The notes under the pieces: model-generated | Seen by the model: the letters and a program-made list of their open reading frames with translations, nothing else | The model's database searches: none | What the model was told of the DNA's origin: nothing | Part shown: one piece after another, positions 1 through 7,066 of the stretch | Layout: every line of letters starts with the position of its first letter | How positions within the stretch are numbered: position 1 is the first letter of the stretch | NCBI GenBank assembly: GCA_964444375.1 | Contig: CAYUGX010000243.1 | Span: forward strand, 1-7,825 | Length of the DNA stretch: 7,825 nt | Reading direction: 5' to 3' | Source of the DNA: JABHCC01 sp964444375 | GTDB taxonomy: Bacteria > Bacteroidota > Bacteroidia > Bacteroidales > UBA12481 | Program-made: the position numbers and the translations under genes

Positions 1-2237
1 CCATCACGGTTCCGTGGGGTACCAATGTTACTGCCCTGGTCGCCTCTTTTACGGTTAGCCAATTCGCTACAGTCAATATCGGTGGAGTTCCACAGGTCAC
101 AGCGGTGACTCCCAATGATTTTACCAACCCGGTTAGCTATACTGTTGTTGCCCAGGATGGGTCATCTGAGATTTATACAGTGACAGTGTCCATTGAGAAT
201 GAGGCCGAGAAGCATTTCAATACGTTTGGATTTGTTAATGCATCCCCAACAATCTCCCTGAATATTGATAATGTCAATCGCCTGATCAACATTTCGATAC
301 CTAATTCTTCTTCAAGATTAGGGCTTATTGCCACTTTCACTGTCTCTGCAGGTGTAGAGGCCTATATAGGTGGTGTTAAACAAGTTTCTGGCGTGACAGC
401 TAACGATTTCGACGTGGTAAGAACATACACATTGCAGGCCGACGATGGATCAACCATTGATTATCAGGTGACCGTGACCAATGCAGTGATCCAAACCGGG
501 AACACCATCAGTGCTTTCTCCTTTACTGATTTTGATCCTGATGTAATAGCTACAATTGATCAGGCTAACCTGACTATAACCGCTCAGTTGCCATTGGGGT
601 CCAGTTTAACCAATCTAGTAGCAACTTTTACCCGATCACTCTTATCTGAAGTGACTGTTGGTGGTGCGGTTCAAGTGAGTGGTACAACTGCAAACGATTT
701 TTCAAACCCAGTTACCTATGTCTGTACAGCTGAAGATGGAACTTCCAAAACCTATGTGGTCACTGTCACTGTGACACCTCCGAGTGATGCCAAGGACATA
801 ACCTATTTTGCTTTTGAAGATATGGATCCAGACGTCGTTGGGGTAATCAACCAGGGCGCGCAAACCATAATATGCACCGTTCCCAACGGAACAGATAAAA
901 CCCAAATGGTTGCTTACTTTACCAGTTCGACGAATTCTACAGTTAGAGTACGAAATCAGGGGATACAGCAAAGTGGGATTACCATAAATGACTTCTCAAC
1001 CCCACTGGTGTATGAGGTATATGCTCAAGATGGTTCCATGAAAGATTACCTGGTAACCGTGAATGAAACCAACGATGTGACTAAACCCATTGTGACTGCC
1101 GCAGCTCAAAGTGTAACCAATGAACTCGGACAGTTTGTACTTGTTCAATCAAATGAAGGAACTGGTAAAGTGTACATTATTGAGGAAGACCAGGATCAAG
1201 CCGATGTGGATGATCTGGAAGCCGCTGTCGCAGCTGGTATGGGACGGGCTGCCTGGGTGCAGTTGGCAAATACCGATATTCCGATTCCAACATATAATAT
1301 GGAACAGGGCACCTATTATGCCTACGCAATTGATGCAGCAGGAAACATGTCTAACAAAGGGGTAAATGCAATAAGCATTGATGACGCACTTGCTCCCACT
1401 GTTGTGGTCGAATCTCAAACCATAAGTAATGCACCAGGTAATACGGTAGCGGTGCAGAGTTCAGACCAGACCGGTTCAGTCTATTTGATTCATGAAACTT
1501 CACAACAAGGCACCGTTGGCCAACTTGATGCAGCTGTTGCAAGTAATAAGGGAGCTAAAGGCTATGTGTTTTCTGCCTTCACCGATGTGTCTCTATCAGT
1601 CAATGGTTTGACAGTTGGAAACTATCACGCTTATGCGGTTGACGATAATAATAATATGTCAGCCAGGAGTAGCCAGGTTGTGGTTATCACACAAGCAAGT
1701 CGATTGAAATCAATCCTGAGTTTCAGTTTCCAACACACGGATCCGGTGTCTATTGGAAAAATAGCCGGTACCGAAATTACGGTTGAAGTGCCTCAAGGAA
1801 CAGACTTAACCAACCTGATGGCAACATTTACCATTAGTCCATTGGCAACCGCTTATGTCGGACTGGTTGAGCAAATTAGTGGGGTAACCTCAAATAACTT
1901 TGACTCTCCAGTGACTTATACTGTCGAAGCAGAAGACGGATCTAGCCTGGATTATACGATAACAGTGACTATAGGTACAGGTGTTGAGGATCAGGAATGG
2001 TCAAATAGCATTACTGTTTATCCGAATCCTATTGCCGATGTGGTGAATATTGAAATGATGAAACCTATTGATCATATCGTTGTATGCGATATGTTAGGTC
2101 AGGTAATAAAACAAATCAGTGATCCGGGTCAGCTTAAAATTCAGTTGGAAACCGGATCCTTGGATGCAGGAATGTATTTAATTCGCTTCTATCGTGATGA
2201 CCAACTGGTCGTTCACAAGAAGCTAATTAAGCAATAA
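1..2237 (+). CDS. Secreted multidomain repeat protein with T9SS type A sorting domain (5' end outside window)
   Basis: The reading frame is open from the window edge (first full codon at 3) to the TAA at 2235-2237, giving 744 visible residues. The GTG at 105 lies inside a repeat and is not a real start, so the gene begins upstream. Domains in order: a partial DUF5018-like repeat, three full ones, two repeats of another type (about 1077-1703), a further DUF5018-like repeat, and a C-terminal sorting domain (2010-2234). The DUF5018-like units share a pattern like NDFTNPVTYTV-A-DGS---Y-VTV. Such all-beta arrays are known from secreted Bacteroidota proteins, where they act as stalk or binding modules. 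The T9SS tail implies export across the outer membrane, with attachment to or release from the cell surface. No catalytic domain is visible; one could lie upstream. The gene runs convergent to cysN and ends at a strong hairpin. The function of the whole protein is unknown. Confidence 0.9.
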   Translation, partial: ITVPWGTNVTALVASFTVSQFATVNIGGVPQVTAVTPNDFTNPVSYTVVAQDGSSEIYTVTVSIENEAEKHFNTFGFVNASPTISLNIDNVNRLINISIPNSSSRLGLIATFTVSAGVEAYIGGVKQVSGVTANDFDVVRTYTLQADDGSTIDYQVTVTNAVIQTGNTISAFSFTDFDPDVIATIDQANLTITAQLPLGSSLTNLVATFTRSLLSEVTVGGAVQVSGTTANDFSNPVTYVCTAEDGTSKTYVVTVTVTPPSDAKDITYFAFEDMDPDVVGVINQGAQTIICTVPNGTDKTQMVAYFTSSTNSTVRVRNQGIQQSGITINDFSTPLVYEVYAQDGSMKDYLVTVNETNDVTKPIVTAAAQSVTNELGQFVLVQSNEGTGKVYIIEEDQDQADVDDLEAAVAAGMGRAAWVQLANTDIPIPTYNMEQGTYYAYAIDAAGNMSNKGVNAISIDDALAPTVVVESQTISNAPGNTVAVQSSDQTGSVYLIHETSQQGTVGQLDAAVASNKGAKGYVFSAFTDVSLSVNGLTVGNYHAYAVDDNNNMSARSSQVVVITQASRLKSILSFSFQHTDPVSIGKIAGTEITVEVPQGTDLTNLMATFTISPLATAYVGLVEQISGVTSNNFDSPVTYTVEAEDGSSLDYTITVTIGTGVEDQEWSNSITVYPNPIADVVNIEMMKPIDHIVVCDMLGQVIKQISDPGQLKIQLETGSLDAGMYLIRFYRDDQLVVHKKLIKQ
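3..1076 (+). repeat. Array of four DUF5018-like protein repeats (first one partial)
   Basis: These are protein-level repeats of about 96 residues: a partial unit at 3-209, then 210-500, 501-788 and 789-1076. Each starts with a hydrophobic phrase such as ISAFSF or ITYFAF, has a P-G-----L-A-FT segment in the middle and ends with NDF....Y...A-DGS---Y-VTV. The second unit departs from consensus in the late strand (DVVRTY in place of a form like TNPVTY). The DNA has diverged well beyond recent duplication, so the array is old or under selection for diversity. The assignment to the DUF5018 family is from memory of the consensus. Confidence 0.8.
1077..1703 (+). repeat. Two tandem copies of an unnamed ~100-residue domain
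   Basis: Copy A covers about 1077-1379 and copy B about 1380-1703. Shared positions include P-V-----Q near the start, N--G--V-VQS, TG-VY-I-E, L-AAVA---G, TD, then G-Y-AYA-D---NMS near the end. The closing strand resembles the last strands of Ig-like or fibronectin-like folds (compare YAYAIDAAGNMS in copy A). The pair interrupts the DUF5018-like series, which resumes at 1704. I do not recognise a named family with certainty. A structural role is likely, and binding is possible. Confidence 0.65.
1704..1976 (+). repeat. Fifth DUF5018-like repeat, next to the sorting domain
   Basis: The segment reads ILSFSF at its start and ends with SPVTYTVEAEDGSSLDYTIT, matching the repeats at 3-1076. It is separated from them by the two-copy domain pair and sits directly before the linker and sorting domain. 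Its middle part (LTNLMATFTIS) is closest by eye to the unit at 501-788 (LTNLVATFTRS). Confidence 0.75.
2010..2234 (+). other. C-terminal T9SS type A sorting domain
   Basis: The last 75 residues begin ITVYPNP, the hallmark start of type A sorting domains. They continue with V-I-M (VNIEMM), DMLGQVI, LDAGMYLIRF and end in KKLIKQ. In this family the domain directs export through the type IX system and is normally removed as the protein is anchored or released. This ties the host to Bacteroidota with a T9SS, whose genes are not in the window. Confidence 0.93.
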
Positions 2238-2257
2238 TCGATAACCCAAATTCGAGC

Positions 2258-2293
2258 AAAAAAAAAGGGGCCGCTTTTGCGGCCCTTTTTTTT
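2258..2293. terminator. Bidirectional rho-independent terminator between convergent genes
   Basis: A 7-bp GC-rich stem (GGGCCGC at 2268-2274, GCGGCCC at 2279-2285) closes a TTTT loop. It is flanked by nine A (2258-2266) and eight T (2286-2293), so it reads as stem plus U-tract on both strands. It lies 20 bp after the stop of the T9SS gene and 20 bp after the stop of cysN, and should end both transcripts. Confidence 0.93.
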
Positions 2294-2313
2294 AGAATTT
2301 TGCCCCAATCGGG

Positions 2314-3588
2314 TTAAATAATCATACCGGCCGCCATGGTTTCATTGCTTGCCTCATCAATCAGGACTAAGCTACCGGTTATTCTGTTTTTCGCATAGGA
2401 ATCAAAAAATAGCGGTTTAGTCGTTTTGATTTTGATTTTTCCTATGTCATTCATGCCAATGTTTTTATCGTCTTGATCTTGTGTCAGGCTGTTGATATCC
2501 ATCTTAAAATCAACTGATTTAATGACTGCTCTGGCATCCCGGGTGGTGTGGCGAATAGCATATTTGCCTCCTTGAAGTAAGGGCCGTTCGTGGAACCAGC
2601 AGACCATAAGTTCTATTTCCTGACTTTGATTGGGGATATCTGAGGAGGTAACAATCATATCACCGCGTGAAATATCAATATCATCTTCAAGTTGCAGGGT
2701 TACAGATTCTGAGACCCAGGCCTGATCACCCATATTCTCATAACGATTAACTGAAGCAACTTTCGTTTCCATTCCAGTAGGCAGTACTGTAACTTCATCT
2801 CCCTTTTTAAATTGCCCACCGGCAATTCGACCTGCATAGCCCCGGTAATCGTGAAATTCTTTTCGCTGAGGGCGAACTACATATTGAATGGGGAAGCGAG
2901 GATTCTGCGTATTGCGGTCAGATGTGATATCTATGGATTCAAGCATTTTCAGCAGGGTAGGACCCTGATACCACGACATGTTTTCAGATGAATTAACCAC
3001 ATTGTCTCCTAGCAAGGCACTAATCGGAATGAAACGAATATCATTAACACTGAGGTTTTTAGCTACTTTCTCATAATCTTCTTTGATACGCTCGAAAACG
3101 TCCTGGTTAAAATCAACCAAATCCATTTTGTTGACACAAACGACAAGGTGGGGGATTTGGAGCAGCGAGGCAACATAACTGTGTCGCAATGTTTGTTCAA
3201 GAACACCGTGCCGTGCATCAATCAGTACAATGGCCAGGTTAGCGGTAGAAGCACCGGTTACCATGTTGCGCGTATATTGAATATGACCCGGTGTGTCGGC
3301 GATGATAAACTTACGCTTAGGAGTGGCAAAATAGCGGTAAGCAACGTCAATAGTGATTCCTTGTTCCCGCTCAGCGCGGAGACCATCGGTCAGTAAAGCC
3401 AGGTCTATTTTTTCGTTTCCCCTTCGAACACTGTCACGGTGAACCGCTTCGAGCTGGTCTTCAAAAATTGATTTACTATCGTATAGCAAACGACCGATTA
3501 GGGTCGACTTGCCATCATCAACGCTTCCTGCAGTTGTGAAACGGAGGAGCTCCATGTTGAGATAAGCTTCGGAATTAAACTCAGTCAT
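2314..3588 (-). CDS. cysN: Sulfate adenylyltransferase subunit 1 (CysN, GTPase subunit of ATP sulfurylase)
   Basis: CysN uses GTP hydrolysis to drive the CysD reaction, ATP + sulfate to APS + pyrophosphate, the first step of sulfate assimilation in the cytoplasm. The 424-residue product is an EF-Tu-like GTPase. It has a P-loop GSVDDGKS (21-28), a GITID switch segment (77-81), DTPGH (98-102) and NKMD (153-156), followed by beta-barrel domains (for example GGQFKKGDEV). It lacks any C-terminal APS kinase, so it is not a CysNC fusion, and is shorter than the roughly 475-residue E. coli form. The ATG at 3588 gives the natural N-terminus; a second Met at residue 12 is possible. It is the last gene of the cysHDN unit, 57 bp after cysD, and ends at the shared terminator. 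Confidence 0.97.
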   Translation of the reverse strand: MTEFNSEAYLNMELLRFTTAGSVDDGKSTLIGRLLYDSKSIFEDQLEAVHRDSVRRGNEKIDLALLTDGLRAEREQGITIDVAYRYFATPKRKFIIADTPGHIQYTRNMVTGASTANLAIVLIDARHGVLEQTLRHSYVASLLQIPHLVVCVNKMDLVDFNQDVFERIKEDYEKVAKNLSVNDIRFIPISALLGDNVVNSSENMSWYQGPTLLKMLESIDITSDRNTQNPRFPIQYVVRPQRKEFHDYRGYAGRIAGGQFKKGDEVTVLPTGMETKVASVNRYENMGDQAWVSESVTLQLEDDIDISRGDMIVTSSDIPNQSQEIELMVCWFHERPLLQGGKYAIRHTTRDARAVIKSVDFKMDINSLTQDQDDKNIGMNDIGKIKIKTTKPLFFDSYAKNRITGSLVLIDEASNETMAAGMII

Positions 3589-3645
3589 ATCTTAATTGCT
3601 TATTTTCCTTTTTCTTCAGTGAATTTGAACCTGAGAGATGATTTT

Positions 3646-4551
3646 TTAGAAATAACCTTCTTTTTTCCGGTCTTCCATGGCTGCTTCTGACCGCTTATCA
3701 TCCGCACGACTGCCTCTTTCTGTCACACGGGTCGCAGCAATTTCTTTGATAATATCAACCAGGTTATCTGCTTTTGAGAGTGTTAGTCCGGTACACGTAA
3801 TGTCACCGATGGTGCGGCACCTCGTGTCAATTTCAACAACTTCCTCGTCGGGTTTAAGCTTCATAAATGGGGCATAAGCCAACCAAACACCATCTCTTTC
3901 AAAGGCTTTACGTTTGTGAGTGAAATACAGACTAGGCATCTCTATGTTTTCGAGGTAGATATACTGCCACACATCCATCTCAGTCCAATTGGACAACGGA
4001 AAAACCCTGAAATGTTCTCCCATATTCATGCGCCCATTGAACAAATTCCATAATTCTGGCCGCTGGTTCTTTGGGTCCCACTGTCCAAACTCATCCCGGT
4101 GAGAAAAGAAGCGCTCTTTGGCTCTTGCCTTTTCTTCATCTCTACGACCACCACCTAAGGCGACATCGAATTTGTTGGTTTCAATGGTATCTAACAAAGT
4201 CACTGTTTGCAACACATTGCGACTGGCACTGTAACCTGTTTCTTCTACAGCTTTTCCTTCGTCAATGCTCTTTTGAACCGACCCGACCACCAGGCGGGCA
4301 CCCAGTTTCTCAACCAAATCATCCCTGAATTTGAGGGTTTCTTCAAAATTGTGACCCGTATCAATATGAGCCAATGTAAAGGGAATCTTTTGTGGCCAAA
4401 ATGCTTTCAAGGCCAAATGAACCATAACAATTGAGTCTTTGCCTCCGGAAAACAGTAAGGCTGGATTCTCAAACTGAGCAGCGACTTCCCGCATAATGAA
4501 GATGGATTCATTTTCCAGTTCTCGCAGATGACTAATGGTGTGTTTATCCAT
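3646..4551 (-). CDS. cysD: Sulfate adenylyltransferase subunit 2 (CysD, catalytic subunit of ATP sulfurylase)
   Basis: This is the catalytic subunit that adenylates sulfate to APS, working as a complex with CysN. The 301-residue product matches the family length (about 302 in E. coli). It has the PP-loop ATP-pyrophosphatase motif SGGKDS (35-40), HIDTGHNF (62-69), a GGGRRDEEKARAKERFFS block, LSNWTEMDVWQYI, and the conserved basic C-terminus with RGSRADDK and ending KKEGYF. The ATG at 4551 fits the family N-terminus and lies only 8 bp after the cysH stop. Co-transcription with cysH and cysN is therefore very likely. Confidence 0.98.
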   Translation of the reverse strand: MDKHTISHLRELENESIFIMREVAAQFENPALLFSGGKDSIVMVHLALKAFWPQKIPFTLAHIDTGHNFEETLKFRDDLVEKLGARLVVGSVQKSIDEGKAVEETGYSASRNVLQTVTLLDTIETNKFDVALGGGRRDEEKARAKERFFSHRDEFGQWDPKNQRPELWNLFNGRMNMGEHFRVFPLSNWTEMDVWQYIYLENIEMPSLYFTHKRKAFERDGVWLAYAPFMKLKPDEEVVEIDTRCRTIGDITCTGLTLSKADNLVDIIKEIAATRVTERGSRADDKRSEAAMEDRKKEGYF

Positions 4552-4559
4552 GTTTCTAT

Positions 4560-5288
4560 TTACTTTTCATTTTCATGCAACCCACATTCTTTTGTGGAAT
4601 TGTGCTCCCACCACCAACGGCCCGAACGAAACTCACCTTCGGGATTAGCTGCCCGGGTGCAAGGTGCGCAGCCAATGCTTGTAAAGCCTCTGTCAGACAG
4701 TGCATTGTATGGGACGTGATGAGAGCTGATATATGCTGTAACTTCTTCCTTTGTCCAATTGGCCAAGGGGTTAAATTTAATAAGCTGATTGATCGGATCA
4801 AAACTAAACTCCGCAATGGTTTCCCTGTTTTCTGATTGAGCTGAGCGGATGCCAGTAATCCAGATTGCTTTATTTTTCAGAGCCCGACGTAAAGGCTTAA
4901 CTTTTCGGATATGGCAACATTCTTTACGATTCTCAACCGATTCGTAGAAACTATACGGGCCTTTCTGGTTTAATAAGGCCTCCACATCACTGGCTTCTGG
5001 ATGGAAAACCTTAATGTGTTTGTTATAATGTTCCAAAGTTCGACTATGTACTTTATGGGTTTCTTCGAAATGCCTGCCTGTATCTAGCGTAAAAACACAA
5101 ATATTTACATCAATAGAAAATATGAAATCAGTAATTACCTGGTCCTCTAAACTAAAAGAGGTTGAAAAACAAACACGATCAGGAAACGTCTTAGCTAAAT
5201 AGTGCAGCTTGTTTTCAATCGATAAACCAGCTGTTTGTATTGTAAGGTTTTTCGCCAGATCTTCATTCAACATTCCTTCCATAATCAT
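4560..5288 (-). CDS. cysH: Assimilatory phosphoadenylyl/adenylyl-sulfate reductase, iron-sulfur (APS) type
   Basis: CysH reduces activated sulfate to sulfite with thioredoxin or a similar donor. The 242-residue product has the adenylyl-binding fold (FSTSFSLEDQV at 41-51, TLDTGRHFEETH at 67-78), GIRSAQSENR (146-155), FNPLANWT (172-179) and the catalytic cysteine motif ECGLH (Cys235). Cys124-Cys125 and Cys207-x-x-Cys210 form the CC...CxxC set that binds a [4Fe-4S] cluster in APS reductases and is missing from E. coli-type PAPS reductases. I infer APS as the main substrate, which fits the lack of cysC here. Start choice: ATG at 5288, 5282 or 5273. A GGAG sits 1 base before the first and 7 bases before the second, so 5282 is a serious alternative. 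First gene of cysHDN. Confidence 0.95.
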   Translation of the reverse strand: MIMEGMLNEDLAKNLTIQTAGLSIENKLHYLAKTFPDRVCFSTSFSLEDQVITDFIFSIDVNICVFTLDTGRHFEETHKVHSRTLEHYNKHIKVFHPEASDVEALLNQKGPYSFYESVENRKECCHIRKVKPLRRALKNKAIWITGIRSAQSENRETIAEFSFDPINQLIKFNPLANWTKEEVTAYISSHHVPYNALSDRGFTSIGCAPCTRAANPEGEFRSGRWWWEHNSTKECGLHENEK

Positions 5289-5328
5289 TCTCCAAGTCGC
5301 CTGTATATTCTTACAAAATATTGATCTG

Positions 5329-5336
5329 CAAAGGTA
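5329..5336 (-). promoter_or_regulatory. Putative -7 promoter element for cysHDN
   Basis: On the - strand the bases read TACCTTTG, an exact fit to the Bacteroidota -7 consensus TAnnTTTG. They lie about 40 bases upstream of the first cysH ATG, implying a leader of roughly 30 bases. A good -33 TTG box is not evident at the expected distance; only a T-rich stretch is seen. The position, just after the upstream terminator and before the operon, supports the call. Confidence 0.55.
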
Positions 5337-5358
5337 ATATTTTCTATGGGATGATATA

Positions 5359-5392
5359 AAAAAGCCGTTTCATGTAAACGGAACGGCTTTTT
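5359..5392 (-). terminator. Rho-independent terminator of the symporter operon
   Basis: On the - strand an 11-bp stem (AAAAAGCCGTT at 5392-5382 with AACGGCTTTTT at 5369-5359) encloses a 12-base loop and runs into T-rich sequence. A second, mutually exclusive stem is possible: CCGTTT (5381-5376) with AAACGG (5370-5365) around a 5-base loop. It lies 20 bp after the symporter stop codon and separates that unit from the cysH promoter. The A-tract on the other flank could make it work in both directions. Confidence 0.85.
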
Positions 5393-5412
5393 ATCAGATC
5401 TTATACGGAGTT

Positions 5413-7053
5413 TTACCAAAATACAATGTATAAGGCAGCCACTATTGCGGTCAGAATAAAGGCACCAACTTTGAATCCTTTTTCGGTATGGAATAATCCT
5501 TTTTCAAATCGTACAGCTTTTGGATGATCTTCTTTTGACTCAATCAAACTAATTACGATCATAACTGCGGCTAGGATCAAGAACACGTAACCCCAACGGT
5601 TCATAAAGGGTACTCCGGGTAATAGCTTCATGAAGGCAAATGACAGCGGTATGCTAAGTCCTGCACCCCAAAGGGCTGCATTGGCTGTGGCTCGTTTCCA
5701 AAATAGTCCGCCCAGGAAAATTGCACACACTCCGGGAGTTATAAAACCCGTAAATTCTTGTATGTACTGAAATGCCTGATCAAGGCCACCCAAAAGTGGT
5801 TTTGCCATGACCACAGCGATCACCAGGGCAACCAAACTTGTTATCCGGCCAGTAGTCACCATTTTCTCGCTGCTGACATTCTTGTTAATGTAATTTTTAT
5901 AGATATCCATCGTGAATATCGTTGCAGTTGAATTAAGCATAGAGGCTAATGAAGACACAATGGCTGCAACTAAGGCAGCAAAAGCTACACCCTTGATTCC
6001 AGCCGGAACAAAATTATGCAACAGCCAGGGGTAGGCTTGATCCGAGCGAGATATGGCTTCCTCACCCCCGAGCCCATAGGCATCTGGATTTTGGCTAATC
6101 AGATAGGCTGCAATACCTGGTATGACAACAATCAGGGGAATCAAAAGCTTAAGGAATCCAGCAAATAAAACCCCTTTTTGGGCTTCTCCAATTGATTTTG
6201 CTGCCAGACCACGCTGGATGATATACTGATTGAATCCCCAATAGGATATATTAGCAATCCAAAGGCCTCCAATAACCACACTCAGTCCAGGTAGATCAAA
6301 CCAGGCATCTTTGGTACCACCTGATCCGTCAGGGATCATAAGTTCGCCCTGTTTCAGTATCATATCGAACTTCTTAGGAACTTTATCCAGTAATTCGCTG
6401 AATCCTGCAATTACACCCTGACCGTCACCAATAGCTGACAAGGCGAGAAGAGTGGTGATTACACCCCCGGCAATTAGAAAAATAACCTGGATTACATCCG
6501 TCCAGGCAACTGCTGTGAGACCACCATAGATCGAATACACAGCTGCAAAAAGAGCCAGTCCTAGGATTCCCCAGAAGAGGGGAACGCCCATGATCGTTTC
6601 CAGAGCAAGCGCACCTAGCCACAATACTGATGTCAGGTTCACGAAAACATAGACCAATAGCCAAAAGGTGGCCATGGCAGTTCTGACCCGGTTATCATAG
6701 CGCTCCTGTAAAAACTGGGGCATTGTATAAATGCCCTTTTTCAAAAACACTGGAAGGAAGAAAATACCGACAATTATAAGTGCAATTGCAGCCATCCACT
6801 CATATGAGGCGATACCGAGACCAATGGCAAAACCACTACCCGACATACCAATTGTCTGTTCTGCGGATATGTTGGCTGCAATCAATGAAGCACCGATGGC
6901 CCACCAGGGCAAAGATTTTGAGGCAAGAAAGTAGTCTTGCGCCGTTTTCTTTTTTCCTTTTTTATTCCTCGAAACATATAATCCGAGAAAAACGATGAGC
7001 AAACAATAGCCGACAAATACAATATAGTCTAATGTTGAAAATCCGTTTGACAT
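5413..7053 (-). CDS. Sodium:sugar symporter of the SSS family, vSGLT-like
   Basis: This inner-membrane carrier couples Na+ entry to sugar uptake. The 546-residue product has many hydrophobic segments over its whole length, as expected for a 13-14 helix LeuT-fold transporter, and matches the length of Vibrio SglT (about 543). Shared blocks include DYFLASKSLPWWAIGASLIA (40-59), NISAEQ (61-66), SYEW (83-86), SIYGGL (174-179), YWGFNQYIIQR (271-281), SSLASMLNSTATIF (367-380) and AFQYIQEFTG (427-436). Comparing with vSGLT from memory, the sugar ligands Asn61, Gln66, Glu85, Asn268, Lys302 and Gln432, the gate tyrosines 84 and 271, and the Na2-site residues Ala59, Ile62, Ala364, Ser367 and Ser368 are all kept. 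vSGLT Ser91 is Ala88 here. A galactose/glucose-like substrate is inferred. The gene starts 13 bp after a DUF6786 gene and has its own terminator. Confidence 0.96.
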   Translation of the reverse strand: MSNGFSTLDYIVFVGYCLLIVFLGLYVSRNKKGKKKTAQDYFLASKSLPWWAIGASLIAANISAEQTIGMSGSGFAIGLGIASYEWMAAIALIIVGIFFLPVFLKKGIYTMPQFLQERYDNRVRTAMATFWLLVYVFVNLTSVLWLGALALETIMGVPLFWGILGLALFAAVYSIYGGLTAVAWTDVIQVIFLIAGGVITTLLALSAIGDGQGVIAGFSELLDKVPKKFDMILKQGELMIPDGSGGTKDAWFDLPGLSVVIGGLWIANISYWGFNQYIIQRGLAAKSIGEAQKGVLFAGFLKLLIPLIVVIPGIAAYLISQNPDAYGLGGEEAISRSDQAYPWLLHNFVPAGIKGVAFAALVAAIVSSLASMLNSTATIFTMDIYKNYINKNVSSEKMVTTGRITSLVALVIAVVMAKPLLGGLDQAFQYIQEFTGFITPGVCAIFLGGLFWKRATANAALWGAGLSIPLSFAFMKLLPGVPFMNRWGYVFLILAAVMIVISLIESKEDHPKAVRFEKGLFHTEKGFKVGAFILTAIVAALYIVFW

Positions 7054-7066
7054 AATAGCTTGTTCT

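Noticed and set aside
105..107. GTG as start codon of the T9SS protein
   Set aside because: It falls inside a conserved repeat and the frame is open with matching repeat sequence back to the window edge.
702..971. Open frame on the - strand inside the T9SS repeat gene
   Set aside because: It is antisense to strongly repeat-like coding sequence and its translation is cysteine-rich with no recognisable motif; the same holds for open frames at 1120-1365 and 1149-1418.
3621..3641. The + strand bases TTGAACCTGAGAGATG between cysN and cysD resemble conserved pieces of the TPP riboswitch
   Set aside because: They lie on the strand opposite to the genes, the two conserved pieces overlap rather than sit in separate helices, and no supporting stems are seen.
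3589..3645. A separate promoter or small gene between cysD and cysN
   Set aside because: The 57 bp are AT-rich with no clear TAnnTTTG box, hairpin or open frame; a spacer within one operon is the simplest reading.
4556..4816. Open frame on the - strand overlapping the 3' end of cysH
   Set aside because: It is a shifted frame within cysH, whose own frame carries the conserved CxxC and ECGLH motifs; no frameshift is needed.
6425..6664. Shifted open frame inside the symporter gene
   Set aside because: The symporter frame is intact and carries conserved transmembrane blocks across this stretch, so this is a coding shadow.
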